This document shows, in pieces, positions 19,759-30,722 of a DNA stretch of 64,000 nucleotides. The stretch spans positions 868,001 through 932,000 of the forward strand of contig MSED01000007.1 in NCBI GenBank assembly GCA_002099365.1, in the 5' to 3' direction. Numbering within the stretch: position 1 is the stretch's first letter; each line of letters opens with the position of its first letter. The stretch comes from Phialophora verrucosa. Its lineage: Eukaryota; Ascomycota; Eurotiomycetes; Chaetothyriales; Herpotrichiellaceae. The translations under genes were made by a program, and so were the position numbers. The notes under the pieces are model-generated. The model had not been told where the DNA came from. It did no database searches and was given only the letters and a program-made list of their open reading frames with translations.

Positions 19759-20120
19759 GATGGCTGTGAGAGGAGGAGGGTTTTGAGGGAGAAAGCTTTT
19801 GTAAGTGGTTGTGTAAAGGAGCTCAACAACCTGCACTGGTGCAGGAGTCTTCTGTACGAAAGGGTATGAAGCAGAAGAAGAAGAAAAGAGAACCAGGTTG
19901 GGGGGAAGCCTGCCTTATGTAGGCGCGCTACATGTTCAATGCTTCGCCGGACCTCTGCCAGCCTCCTTCCTGCCACTGAAGCCCAACGTCGAGTGAGCGA
20001 TGAGCTCTGGCGTGTGGGCAGCTGTCATGGCCAATCCCAAAACTGTCCATGAAAGCTGTATTGACGCAGCGGTCGAATGCTCCAACGCAGTGGAGAGAAT
20101 TAGTGCTGAGCAGGCATGCC

Positions 20121-20222
20121 AAGCCTGATATTGGACCGAGCCTGATAATGGAACGAGCCTGATAATGGAGCGAGCCTGATAATGGAGCGAGCCTGATAAT
20201 GGAGCGAGCCTGATAATGGAGC
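20121..20222 (+). repeat. 17-bp minisatellite, six copies
   Basis: Units of GAGCCTGATAATGGAGC begin at 20121, 20138, 20155, 20172, 20189 and 20206; the first is the most diverged. Exact 17-base spacing. Confidence 0.97.
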
Positions 20223-20848
20223 GAGCGGTTTCCGCAGGTTCATTGAGGCGCAGCTTTCAAAGGCGAACCCACCTGCTTCAACACTTGCTTGCGCCATTGT
20301 GACTGAAGGTCTTTCACTCCAACTCCAACATTAGCTGTAACGACCTGTCTCGCAGCCTGAGCCGAAGGGACAGTACTCGCACGACTACGAGACTCAAGTA
20401 CCTTACCCGTAGGACTAGTGGTAGGGGCTGGTAGGCTGATAAGCGACAGTCACTAGCGCCAGATGCTTGGCGACGCTTGACATTGTGGGCCGGATCGCCC
20501 CCCAGCCTCCCAGCCTCCCGCTCCACATGCATGACAATTTGAGAAAGCTCTGAACCACGAGTTCGCCGGATATCGGATCCGTGCTTGTCTGACTGCACGG
20601 CGTGCTTGGCAACATGGAGTGAGATGTTAGCAACGATGACTTCGTGTGCCCATCTGCACCAAAAGAGCAATTCACTCTGCTCACAATATTCTGACGGGTA
20701 ACAGTAATGATTTCGCATTCCTAGAAGCTTCTGCAGCGAACAAATGGTGAAAAGGGTTGTCCGGAGGAGACCGGGACGAGTAACTTGAAAAGTGGTCCTT
20801 GGGAATGAGTCACTCCTCGGAGGGACCACTGGCCGCGGAAAGGAGGCT
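20223..20848. other. Spacer between minisatellites, no supported gene
   Basis: A minus-strand open frame of 181 codons (20859-20314) spans this stretch and starts inside the 25-bp repeat. It has no recognisable domain, and I do not call it. Confidence 0.4.
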
Positions 20849-21023
20849 GTGTCTGTCATGAACCGCTGGTTCTGTGTCTGTCATGAGCCGCTGGTTCTGT
20901 GTCTGTCATGAGCCGCTGGTTCTGTGTCTGTCGTGAGCCGCTGGTTCTGTGTCTGTCGTGAGCCGCTGGTTCTGTGTCTGTCGTGAGCCGCTGGTTCTGT
21001 GTCTGCCATGAACCGCTGGTTCA
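20849..21023 (+). repeat. 25-bp minisatellite, seven copies
   Basis: Seven contiguous 25-base units (GTGTCTGTCATGAGCCGCTG plus GTTCT) start at 20849, 20874, 20899, 20924, 20949, 20974 and 20999. Copies 2-3 have TCATGAG, copies 4-6 TCGTGAG, and the two outer copies TGAACC, so like copies are adjacent, as expected from local duplication. Confidence 0.98.
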
Positions 21024-21214
21024 AGACAGCATATAAGCTAAGACGTCGCAGATCTGGCACGAATTGCCATGATTCTTGGTCTTTTTGGGCGATCCCCAAG
21101 GGACTGTGGACCTCTTCCCAACAATGCCAAGCCATTGCATGACGCTGCTCTTGCAGGCCACAGCTAAAGCAGCGTACTGCGCAGATTGTCGTGAACGGGG
21201 AAATGGCAGAGTAA

Positions 21215-21262
21215 GGGAGGGAGAGGAGGAAGGAAGGAAGGAAGGAAGGAAAGAGGAAGGCA
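21215..21262 (+). repeat. (GGAA)n microsatellite
   Basis: GGAGGAAGGAAGGAAGGAAG-type purine repeat, followed within 20 bases by TATATAG at about 21274. It lies in the 3' flank of the PRISE-like gene. Confidence 0.9.
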
Positions 21263-21510
21263 TGCGACCAGCTGATATATAGGGGGTGTGTCAGGCGGGG
21301 GTTCATTGGACTCTCACATGCTTGACCGTAGAAATCGGGTGGAACACTTCGACGTAGGACCGTAGCAGATTTTGGCAGACGAGATGGAATTCAGAGTACG
21401 ATGAGTACTGTAGGCTACAGCAATAAGAGCTGCGTCAATAGGCTGGTGACACCGGGTGATGTCTCTCATAATTGGTATCTTGCTCTCTGCTGCCCATCAA
21501 CCCGCCGCAT

Positions 21511-22761
21511 CTATTTCAACAGCCCACCGGCCTTGGGCAAAATACCTTGCTCCTCCAACTCGGTCAGAGTCTCATCGAACGCCGTCCATGTATCCTGATA
21601 ACCCTTCCATCCCAGTCCTCGGGCTTTGCTCATGGTAGTGACGCAGGAATAGCCTCTGCCCAGCAAAAAGCCGATAAACTCCCAGGTCGCATTATCCCAT
21701 GTCTTCTGGTCCAAGCCAAACTTATCACGCAGCTCCTCCCATTTCTTGATGACTTCGGGTCTGTTTGCCCACTTGGCTATGTCGATCTGCTGATGCAGGT
21801 AACTATGATTATTCTTGATTTCCTCGGCGTCCAAGCCAATTTTCTCCGCGTGGTACCAGAGCGGTGGTGGCGTTGGCATGTCGACGTGCGAGGACTCGAA
21901 TTCCTTGTACCTGCCCTCCTTCGGAAACATGTTCTTGGGGACATTAGCACCATATCTCTCGGCTAATCTCGGCCATAGGTTCTGCCAGCTTTCGGTGTCA
22001 CCGTTCACAACGTTGAAAGCTTGATTTCCAGCCTTGGGTTCCAACCCAGCCCATTCGACGAACTCTGCGTGAAGCTTCGCCGATGTCCAGTTGTTGAATG
22101 CCATATAGTTCTCTTTGCAACCGGGAAACGCGAGTTCGTGATCCGGAGAGACCGACGAGTACACGCTGGCGTACAATCCCAGGGCAGTCGCCAGGTTCAT
22201 GAAATTTGCCTGAGCGACGCCGATCACATCTTGAGGATACGTCACCACCCAAGTCCAGCTGTTCCCATCTGCTGCTGCAGCGCCGGACAGAATACGCTGT
22301 TGCTCGTAGTAGAAATTGGGCGGCCAAGGTTCACCTTCAAGCCAAGTATCTGTCTCGACCATGGGCATCTTGGGCACGCCTAGGTGGACACCATACTGCT
22401 TCAGCCCGTTTACAAGAATGAATCGCTTCAGGTGCTTCAAGTACCCTAGGTCTCTCAAGGCGCTGATGAAGTTCTTGAGCATGGCTCCGTTGATCTCAAG
22501 CGCCTTCCCTTCATCAGGGTCCGCCAGGTACGCGCAAAAGAAGACGTAGTCGACCGGGCCCACGTCCTTGAGATGAGACGCCATGTCTGTTGGGTCCCCT
22601 TGGAGGTCCATTGCTGCATGTTTGATCTTGGGATCATCGTAGGATGATTTCTGGCTTCGGGAAAGGGTGATGATTTTGGTCCATTTATCTGATTTCAGAA
22701 GGTGTTGCACTGTGGCGCGACCCGTGATCCCAGTGGAGCCTGTGACGAGTGCTGTAGGCAT
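21511..22761 (-). CDS. PRISE-like short-chain dehydrogenase/reductase
   Basis: A single exon of 416 residues from the ATG at 22761. It opens with VTGSTGITGRATVQHL, the extended-SDR NADP-binding glycine motif (residues 6-15). ILVNGLKQYGVHLG near residue 140 and FYYEQQRIL near 170 match the altered active-site motifs of the progesterone-5-beta-reductase/iridoid synthase-like (PRISE) group, in which the usual YxxxK is replaced. Fungal members include SirQ-like proteins in secondary metabolism and many of unknown role that reduce enones. The later part (LAFPGCKENYMAFNNWT; NVVNGDTESWQNLWPRLAERYG) is characteristic of the same group. No other pathway gene is adjacent. The family call is firm; the substrate is unknown. 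Confidence 0.92.
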   Translation of the reverse strand: MPTALVTGSTGITGRATVQHLLKSDKWTKIITLSRSQKSSYDDPKIKHAAMDLQGDPTDMASHLKDVGPVDYVFFCAYLADPDEGKALEINGAMLKNFISALRDLGYLKHLKRFILVNGLKQYGVHLGVPKMPMVETDTWLEGEPWPPNFYYEQQRILSGAAAADGNSWTWVVTYPQDVIGVAQANFMNLATALGLYASVYSSVSPDHELAFPGCKENYMAFNNWTSAKLHAEFVEWAGLEPKAGNQAFNVVNGDTESWQNLWPRLAERYGANVPKNMFPKEGRYKEFESSHVDMPTPPPLWYHAEKIGLDAEEIKNNHSYLHQQIDIAKWANRPEVIKKWEELRDKFGLDQKTWDNATWEFIGFLLGRGYSCVTTMSKARGLGWKGYQDTWTAFDETLTELEEQGILPKAGGLLK

Positions 22762-23348
22762 GTTTGACTTGGGTCCTTGTGCCTCGACGGAAAGCTAGTG
22801 TTATAGATGAAGCGAGGAGATGAGTGTATTTGTTGGTCGTGGTTCCCGGGCTGCGTGCTCTTGGGATTTGGTCTCGGGTGAGATAGAATAGACTTCCAAG
22901 CCGAGAATCGATGCGCACAACCCCCCTGCACGATATATTAATGAAGCCCAGGCTTCTCGATATCGAGCGTTAATGACGTTCGGCTTAACGTCACGAACGG
23001 AAATGAAATCCGGGCACACTGTGCAGGTGGAGGAGTAATCAACACACGATCAATCTGCTGTCCGTCGGTGTAGATACGGTAGCGTGACATCACGAAATTT
23101 GAAGGGGGGTCTGGGTTCAAGAATGGAGCATAACTTGTCAATGGCTACTGATGCCGTCCTGTTCGAAGCTGTGGCGGCCAAAAGTTATGTTTGCTGGGAG
23201 CGTGCCATCACCACGGGCGGTCCGGATGGAAGAAGTATCAGCAAAGCTGGCAGCACATCAACCCAAAAGGTGTGAGGGAGACAAGCAGATACGACGTGAA
23301 ACAGGCATAATGATCAAGTACTGGCTTCGTATGTCGAAGGCTCTCACC
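22762..23348. other. Intergenic region, no supported gene
   Basis: 5' flank of the PRISE-like gene, with an AT-rich GATATATTAATG at about 22930-22941 that may act as its TATA region (about 170 bases upstream of the ATG), and 3' flank of the coiled-coil gene. Confidence 0.4.
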
Positions 23349-25371
23349 TCAGACATCAAAGATATCCCCAAATCCCACGCCAACACCCGCACGCCTTGCA
23401 TCCACCAGGTCTAATCGCCAGCCGGCCCATTGCTTCAAGCCTCTCTTAACCTCTCGAACATGCTCGACCATCTTGCGCGCCTCCTCTTCTCTCTGCGCAT
23501 GCGCAAAGGCGTTCTCGTCAAATGCATCGTCGTCGTCGAACTCCTGGAGCAGGGAATCGTTCCTCGGCCGAGTCTGCTGCGTGCCTGGAGATGCCGTGCT
23601 CGCCCTGAACGCCGCAAGACCCGAGTTCAGAACCTGCGCAAAGTTTGAATGTCTTTGCTGTGCATGGTGGTTTGCGAAGCTTCGTCGGCGGCTGCTGGCG
23701 TTGCCTGAGCCTGTGAGGTCTACTTCGTCAAAGTCCTCTGCACCTGTAGGGTCGAGGGAAGTTCTCGACTCGCCTTCGTCGCCGCGAGGTTGCAACGCGA
23801 CCCTCTTGTCTCTCCAAACACCTCGTCGTAGGTCGAATAGTTCACCTTCGAGCTCTCGGATCCGGCGTTCGAGCTTTTGTCGCTCTTCATCCTCGAGCTC
23901 GTCAAGGCCCTCTCCGCCTGCGTCTCCACTCATGACTCGTTTGTGCTTTTCCCTCAATCGCGCGTTCTCGCTCTCAGCCTTTTCGATCTTGGCGCGAAGA
24001 GCAGGAAGTTCCCTTGCAGACGCCTCAGCAGCAGCCAGTTTGGAGGCATGCCTCGACTCGGCTTCTCTGTGCAGCTTGTTCATCGCCTCGACCTTCTTGT
24101 CCAATTGTTCTGCTCTCTTCACGAGCTCGTCTCTCTGTGCAACAGCCTCTTGAAGTTCTCGTTCGAGAGTCCGAATCTTGGTGTCCTTGCTCGTCCGCTC
24201 CGTGCCATCCAGCACGGCTTTTTCACTGGCTTTGGAAAGTGCCTTCTTGGTATCTGACAGCTCGGTCTCCAGCTTACCCAGCTTGGATTCTGCGGAAGAC
24301 AGAGAGGCCTGTAGAGCAGCAATCTGCTCACCGTGCGTCTCACAGCCCTCGGTCTGGCTCGATAGCTGTCTCCTCAACCGTGAAATCTCAAGCTGCATGT
24401 CGGCAATAGTCGAGTCCTTCCGCTCCAGATCACCCTTCAGCGTCTCAATGCCGGCATCACCGACCGAGCTCTCTCTTCGTGAGGCGGTAGCCGTGGTGCT
24501 GGTCCGTCTCCTTAAGGCCTCAATCTCAGCCCTGAGCCGTCGAATCTCGCCATCTGCGTCGCTTCCCACAGACTTTGTAGCGTTTTCCTCTCTCACCTCC
24601 TCCAGCTCCTCTTCCACCCTGCGCCATCGCTTCTCGTGCTCTTCGGCCTCCCTCGCCAGGCGTCTGTTTTCTCTTTCCAGCTCCTCAATCTTGGCCATTG
24701 GATTGCCCGATAAGGCAGCCGGACTCAGCGGGCCATTGTCCCGGAAACTCGTGCTGCGGATCTTACTTTGGAGGGATACACTAGGCTGCCGGCCTAAGTG
24801 CCGGGCGCCCACGCCCGTTGTAGCTGAGGATTGTTCTTGGTCTGCCGCTGGAGGAGAGACCGTGGTAGGGGAGAGGACGGTTTCCGAGGATGGCGGAGGC
24901 GATGCCACACTGGCTGCTGATATCGCAGCCTTGAATGCTTCCTCGTCAGCATCGATTGATGCCGCGGCTCCTTCGTTGCCATCCTGGTCTTTCGAGTCTG
25001 CTGCGGTTGCTTCAACTGCGCCTAGGGCGGTGCTCTCTGGTAGGACGTCCTCTCTTGAAATGTCCTTATCATCAGGCTCAACCTGGGCATCCGCTTCTGT
25101 CCCACCCTCGCCATCATCCTGTTTGGGTGCATCTTTTCCTTTAGTGGCTGCACTGGGTTTGTCGCTCGCACCTCCGGCGGCTGCTTTCTTCTTTTTCTGT
25201 AACGCCGCAACCTGTCGCAGAGGAGCAGTCGGTTAGCATTTGATTCTTGAACTGGCTCTTGGAAGCGCTAGGCAAGGTGAAGGCTGTGATATTCTGAAGG
25301 GGGGAGTGGCTTACCCTCTTCTTTGCGGCGGCGAGCTTTTCGGCTTTCTCCCTGTCCTCCTTTTCACCCAT
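23349..25371 (-). CDS. Long coiled-coil protein (golgin-like / M-protein-repeat type)
   Basis: Exon 1 is 25371-25315 (19 codons, MGEKEDREKAEKLAAAKKR), a 103-nt intron follows (GTAAGC to GCGACAG, 25314-25212), and exon 2 runs 25211-23349, giving 639 residues. The exon 1/exon 2 join, KKRVAALQKKKK, restores a lysine-rich N-terminus typical of a fungal coiled-coil family annotated as M protein repeat protein. Residues 30-190 are acidic and disordered; about 195-480 form an almost unbroken heptad coiled coil (IEELERENRRLAREAEEHEK and onward). The C-terminus has a conserved-looking REVKRGLKQWAGWRLDLVDA followed by a short GFGDIFDV end. Similar proteins are linked to Golgi tethering or the cytoskeleton, but no GRIP domain is visible. 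An open frame starting only at the GTG at 24908 understates the gene. Confidence 0.8.
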
Positions 25372-26086
25372 GCCGGTGTCCTATGGCAGAGCTCTCGAAA
25401 ATGTCCAAGGAGTCTGAATGTAGAGTGGGATTGGTGGCGATGGTAATAACAAAGACCTGCAAGTGGAATGACGAGTGTTCGTGACACAGAGGTACCTTGG
25501 CTCTGATCCGAGCATGATGGGGAGACGTGGTATTTACGCGACTCTGGCGGCCGAATTGGGGATGCCGAACGCTCTCTGCAGAGGTCCTGTCAACACCAAC
25601 GGCACTACTGGCGAATTGCTAGTGTGGGATTGTTACAACGAGACTCAACAAAAATCCTTCTGCGTTTGTACAGAGTATAGGCCAGCCACGGATTACTGGA
25701 CATTGATAAATGGGCCGTGTTCAAGGACAGTGGCCACCATAGTCATGGAAGATGATCATGTCAACCCTAGCTAGAACTACTCTCCACGACCAAGCACATT
25801 GCTTTCCCTCCCAAAGCATGTAACGCCCTGAATCAGCACTATTCCAATCGGTTTCCTAGCAGGCTTTCGTCAGAGACCGCTCCCACCGGCCTCGCTGATA
25901 ACGCCATGCTCTGTCTGGGTATCATTAGTAGTACAAATACCATCAACGCCATTTGATCATACTCCCTGTGCAATTCCGTTTCCAAACCCGTCGTCCAACA
26001 CATAAAATGCTAAAGGAATGTACGTTTCGAGTCAATAGGATGATGTCTGGGCGAAGAGGTAGTAAGGTTTCCGCCAGAGAGACGTC
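25372..26086. other. Intergenic region, no firmly supported gene
   Basis: Between the start of the coiled-coil gene and the 3' end of MAF1. A plus-strand frame from the ATG at 25514 to 25774 (86 codons, 4 cysteines, two N-glycosylation-type sequons) is the only candidate and has no splice or family support. Confidence 0.4.
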
Positions 26087-27248
26087 TTAGACCTCCAAAG
26101 GTCCCACTACCTCTTCGCTTATTCCCCGCGCAGTGCTTTTGCTCTGGCTCCTTGCACTGCGTACTTCCTCGTCACTCAGAATGTAATTGTCGTGCTCGTC
26201 GACAACCGGCCTTGCTGGCGGTCCATATTGTTCGTCATCGGTCCGAGACTCGTGCTCTTCTGATGAGCTCTTCAACTCGAGCGGCTGAAATCTCGTGGTT
26301 GTCTCATCATTTTCTACTGAGATCATTGGAGTGTCCACTTGGTCGTATTGAGGCTCGTCTTGGATCTCAACCTCGTCTCGGTCACCGAGCCAATATCTTG
26401 CCCTCTTGGAAGCACCCATGTCTGGCGTAATCCAGCCATCAATATCCTCATCGGCAAACCGCTTGGATTTGATTGGTGTCTTAAGGGCATCGACCGTGGG
26501 CACGGCCAACACACTGATGCCTCTTAGGTACAAGTAGCATACCCTCTTCCGTGCCTTGTTGAAGAAGAAGTAGTTCATCGACCATATCGAGCCTTCATCG
26601 TCATCCTCGAATGGGTCGATATCTTCAGGGGCATAGCGGTACACCGTGCATTCACGCAAGCTCATTTGCTGGTCGATGAGTCTCCACATAGCAGGGCCCC
26701 AATAAGGCTGTGCAGCCGAGACGCCAGCCGAGTCCTTACCAAAAGTGCTGGAAGGCCTTGGGCGGAGGTTGTACATCGTCGTGTCAATCGTGTTCAGGAC
26801 ATGCCGTAAGCTCCTTTCCCGTTTAAAATCTGTGGGTCGCAGCACATGTGAGAAGTCATAATGTGGGTGACTGGCGTTCAGCGTCGCAATGAGATAGGCA
26901 TACGTTCTTCTCGAGCTGATCATTCCAAGATTCCCGAACGGACTGCTTCGACTCAAATTCAGGGACGAGGCCACCATGTGCTTCTGAGGCGGTGAAAGGG
27001 ACTTGGAGAACTGGAGATTCGACTTGTACTGCGCTTCGAGGCCATTCTCAATGTTCTTGTATAGTTTTTTGTCTCCCCCTGCTGCCTTGGTTGTGTACAG
27101 ATCGCAGCCTCCGACTACGTGGAGATCCGGGGTACTGAAATTCAGGGCGGAAGTGACAGTGTCGAGATCGCGATTCGGCATAAACTGAGGACGAGAGTTA
27201 GTAATGACCAGGGGGTCCAAGGCGGAGACACTGGTGGCCTACCTTCAT
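26087..27248 (-). CDS. MAF1: Maf1, repressor of RNA polymerase III
   Basis: Exon 1 is only six bases, ATG AAG at 27248-27243. A 58-nt intron follows (27242-27185, GTAGGC donor, branch-like CTAAC, CTCAG acceptor), then exon 2 is 27184-26087. The join reads MKFMPNRDLDTVTSALNF, matching the conserved MKF...L..VTSALNF start of Maf1. Downstream come the A box (GGCDLYTTKAAGGDKKLYKNIE), the central SSRRTYAYLIATLNASHPHYDFSHVL and the B/C-box region (WSMNYFFFNKARKRVCYLYL). Total 367 residues. Maf1 binds Pol III and represses tRNA and 5S transcription under stress, and is controlled by TORC1 and PKA phosphorylation; serine-rich spacers (near SLSPPQ, SSPFG) are candidate sites. The C-terminal acidic tail is typical of fungi. 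Confidence 0.96.
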
Positions 27249-28283
27249 GTTGGCGGTGTCGGTTCAGGCGATGTCAGACTGGAGGTATCGCATTGGAAGT
27301 CGTATCGATATGATCGGTGGTGATTGTCCGCTCGAGGGATTGATATTCAGCGCTTTCGCGGCGAGCGTAGTGCGCTGACGGCCGAGTGCGCGGGCTTCGG
27401 CGCAGGTGATGTGTGTCAAGTGATGTGGTCGACCTGAACGGACTATGCGATCGCAAAACAAGAGATATTCCGGGCTGGCTGCAGAGACAGCTCTCGGCGA
27501 TGCGAATAGCTAGACGATAACCGTCTAGCAGGTCAGGGTACAGTGATGCGATTCCATGGTATACTGGTTGATGGGCGATGTGAGGTGATGTTGGAAGTTG
27601 GACGACGTTGAGGCCGCGAGCGGAGAACAACAGGAATCTGGAGCGCAGCTTGCGAGCTGCGGCGCAGGCTGAGCATCACGTGCACCAGCCGAATCGGCCA
27701 ATCTCAGCTGACCCCACCGGCACATGCGCCAGCGAGTGCTGACACTCGTGTTGGGGTCAAACTTACAGCAGTTCGAGGTAGGTGACAAAGTATAGCAATC
27801 AAGTGAATTGCAATTTAGACGTTTGAACCATGTGGGCAAGACACTCGTTCTGAGACGACCACGGACGGCATGAGGTAAGTGCTGTCTGCGTTAGCCTTTC
27901 AGTCGGGGACATTGGTCTTAACTGGTTCCATTTCTCATCGTCTCGTGTTCCGTACATGATATTCTTCTGGTGCGCATGGCAGCCAGAACACCAGAGACCT
28001 TGTTTGCAAGGTCCATGCATGCTCCATTGGGTATAACAGACCCCCACGCCTCCAACTCCATACTCCAAAGAAATACGTGGTAGGTGAGCTCAAACCAGGC
28101 CGCCCCGTTTCAATGCTTCTTCGGTGCTCTGCAAAAAAGAAATTTGTCAATCAGGCTGTGGTGTCACGGTTTGGGTTCAAACTCCGAAAGCATGTTGCAG
28201 TACAGAGCCGCTTCAGCCGCTTCCCGCCGCGGATGGACGGCGAAGGACTGCCCCTAGAACGTCGCTGCTTTCGGCATCATGTT
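27249..28283. other. Intergenic region, no supported gene
   Basis: About 1.0 kb between the 5' end of MAF1 and the 3' end of the AP-1 sigma gene. Only short overlapping frames are seen. Confidence 0.5.
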
Positions 28284-29176
28284 CTACATGATCTTGGTGA
28301 CTTCATCCTCAACCTAGACCGACCCCGGACAAGCCTATTAGCGTCGAGTGACGAGAGCGGAAAACGAGATGAGAGCATACCAGAGGGTACGACGTACGAA
28401 TGGGCCTAGGATTGCGGCAGGAAAAGGCTAGCGGGTTCTGTGCCTCATCCCAGTGAAGGGGAGGGAATCACGGGAGAAGAGGAATGGGGCTCGATCGAGC
28501 ACAGCTTACCTCCATGTCTTCAAGGCTGTCCTCTTGGCTGATACATCTGAGGACGTTCTTTTTGCTGCTCTCTTGCAGCTCGCCAGCCAGGAGGAGCTCA
28601 TCCAGTATAAAATATGCCTTTTGGAAGTTGAAGATGATATCCAACTCGCAAACGTTCCCATAATATTTGTCCATCTGTTCGACGTAACGATGAACAATCT
28701 CGAGGGTGATTAACTCGTTGTCAGTGGAGTCGCAACCGGCGATGAAGAAGAGAGAGGCATAGCGACGATAGACAATCTTGGTGTCTGGGTGGTTGCATGA
28801 ACCATGTCAGCACAAGGGTAACAATGCAGAATGCAAAAGAAAATAGACAGGGAAAAGCTGGCAGAAAATTGTCTGCATAGGGACGTTCCCACCCTTATAC
28901 TCGAGAAAGTTGCACATTCGAGTTCGCCGGGCGAGCACAAGTTGAGTGACATCTTTAATGATTTTCGCCTTCTCTTTGGGTGAAAGAGTGGTGAACCATT
29001 TCGCTAGCCTCTGAAGATATGTACAGTTTGAGGTCAGCGATATGAACCAAGGTGCGACCTGGTCGGAGAGGTTGAGCATACCACTTTGCCCTGGCGGGAT
29101 AACAAGACGAGATATCTATCACAGGTCAGTATGTTGCATTCCGTCAAGTTCCATCCCAGGCTCACTTGATGGCCAT
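28284..29176 (-). CDS. APS1: AP-1 clathrin adaptor sigma subunit, five exons
   Basis: Reconstructed from five exons: 29176-29166 (11 nt), 29115-29082, 29010-28893, 28784-28510 and 28313-28284, separated by introns of 50, 71, 108 and 196 nt, all GT..AG. The product has 155 residues, the normal length of the AP-1 small chain. It starts MAIKYLVLLSRQGKV, continues RLAKWFTTLSPKEKAKI and the diagnostic LARRTRMCNFLEYKDTKIVY, then YRRYASLFFIAGCD, and ends EDSLEDMEVEDEVTKIM. These are the sigma-adaptin hallmarks; the MCNF-LEYK segment points to AP-1 rather than AP-2 or AP-3. The protein is the sigma subunit of the trans-Golgi/endosome AP-1 complex and contributes to dileucine signal binding. The tiny first and last exons explain why no single long frame exists. 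Confidence 0.95.
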
Positions 29177-30722
29177 GTTGCGAATGTCAGATCATTATGG
29201 CGGGAAGTGTTTTAACTGCGGATCGGAAATTGTTCAAATGATCCTCGCAGGAAAATTGGCAGTTGAACGCAGGCTGGGAAAATTCCCCGCCGCTTTTGCG
29301 GGCTTTCTTTCCGCGATGCCAACTTGCTTCTCCTTCTCCATTGATTCCTACCTTGAGTTGCTTCATACGCCGACTAAACCATATAACAATCAATTAGCAC
29401 TGAAATGGTCCCCCTTCAGCAAACGTCATGGATCTCCTAGCTCTTCGAAAAAGACGGGTGTCTGTGACTGCATTGGTCCGATGAAGGCTCCTCGCGACCT
29501 GTTGAGATGGCCCTCTACACTTCCTCAGTGGCTAGTGTCCAACCTGCACGAAATGTGACAATATTAGAGCTGAACTCGTGAGATCCAAAGTTCTTAGAAT
29601 GTTATCTGTGGCGATCCAGTCCTGCTGGCAATTCACTCCCGCTAGGGTCAATGTCCATTCATTGGTGAAGGCAGGCCCCGGTCAATTGAGCCACCAGTAC
29701 CCTGTGCTCACTGCCGAGGACGGAGTCTCCCGGACTGGTCCCAAAATATTTCCCAAGACATGTGAAGGCTTCTGGGACGGCTTTTCTGAGAGAGAAACAA
29801 ACTCTAGGGCAAAAGCCCGAGAACGTGATTTCATGGAACCTACGTCCCGGGACAGATCAACCTCATGGACGTTTGTCCTCAGATCCGATGCGTACCACCT
29901 TGTTCGGCGCCGAGTCGTGCCCTCTCATGCCTAAGGTAACCTTCCCAGTCACACTTACACCGACAGGAATCGCCATGGGAGTGGGATATCGACTCGGAAG
30001 TCGCTGGTTACGAGACGAGATTGGAGGACTCGACAATTGAAAACGGACCTCACCCAACGCCATGGTTCCTCCTTCGATACCGTCTTTTCCTTCTTTAACA
30101 CCCAATTTGTTGTTAGGCACCTCGTTTCCTGGCGCAGTGGCATCTTTCCTAATTGCATACAGTATCCGTGCGGAAGATGGAGGTTTAGAGCGATCGGAGA
30201 CTGCGCAAGGCTGCGCACGGCAAGGCTCCTTACACGACGTCGTATGACTGGTCAGGATAAGCATTACCCGTATCGGCCTTGATTCGAAAGGGCCTTTTCA
30301 ATGCGCATGGCCTCGTGGTGGGATACCATACAAACAGGGCAACCTAGTATCGCACATGAGGGTGGGCTTTGGGCAGCAAGGCGATCCATCCGTCCAATAC
30401 AATGCAGTGTCTCCGTGGGCGGCACACGCCATCCATGTGCGGTGAGAAGGTGCGTTCGTCCATTCCGCCTGTTAAGTGTCCTAGACGATGAGGCTGCAGA
30501 CCGGAATGCTACAGTATTCCGCATAGCTATCGAAGTCGAATCCAATACGAGTACGTACGAGCAACTCAGGCGCCGGCCACCGCCGCGTCTACGGTACCTG
30601 CTGGTATAAGTAAGTTGGATCTGCACAAGATGTTTCCACCCTAGTTCGTCTTGTTGGTCAGTTACTGTATTCGGACGGTCAAAGTTGCAAGCGGTTGTCG
30701 CCCCAGGCATTCAATTATCAAT
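29177..30722. other. 1.5-kb intergenic region, no supported gene
   Basis: Separates the divergent starts of the AP-1 sigma gene (29176) and the CHAT gene (30723). Frames of 90 to 148 codons exist on both strands; a minus-strand one (30264-29863) has a fairly protein-like composition, but there is no ATG-led structure or domain that I can defend. Confidence 0.4.

Noticed and set aside
16557..21023. CRISPR array
   Set aside because: Repeats are contiguous or very unequal, without unique spacers of constant length, and the organism is a fungus.
20881..21306. 141-codon minus frame ending in a TEPAAHDRHRTSGS-type repeat
   Set aside because: Encoded by the 25-bp minisatellite, which is not a multiple of 3, so the frame cannot be conserved.
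24178..25236. 352-codon plus-strand frame rich in S and L
   Set aside because: Antisense to the heptad coiled coil; Ser/Leu bias is the mirror of Glu/Lys/Arg codons.
25514..25774. 86-codon plus frame with 4 cysteines
   Set aside because: No signal peptide, splice evidence or family; chance frame remains likely, although composition is fairly protein-like.
28170..28200. tRNA-like B box (GGGTTCAAACTCC)
   Set aside because: No matching A box or cloverleaf nearby. Other GGTTCAA-like words (for example near 39135) also fail to fold.
29863..30264. 133-codon minus frame (30264-29863)
   Set aside because: No good start or domain; could be part of an unseen gene but cannot be defended.
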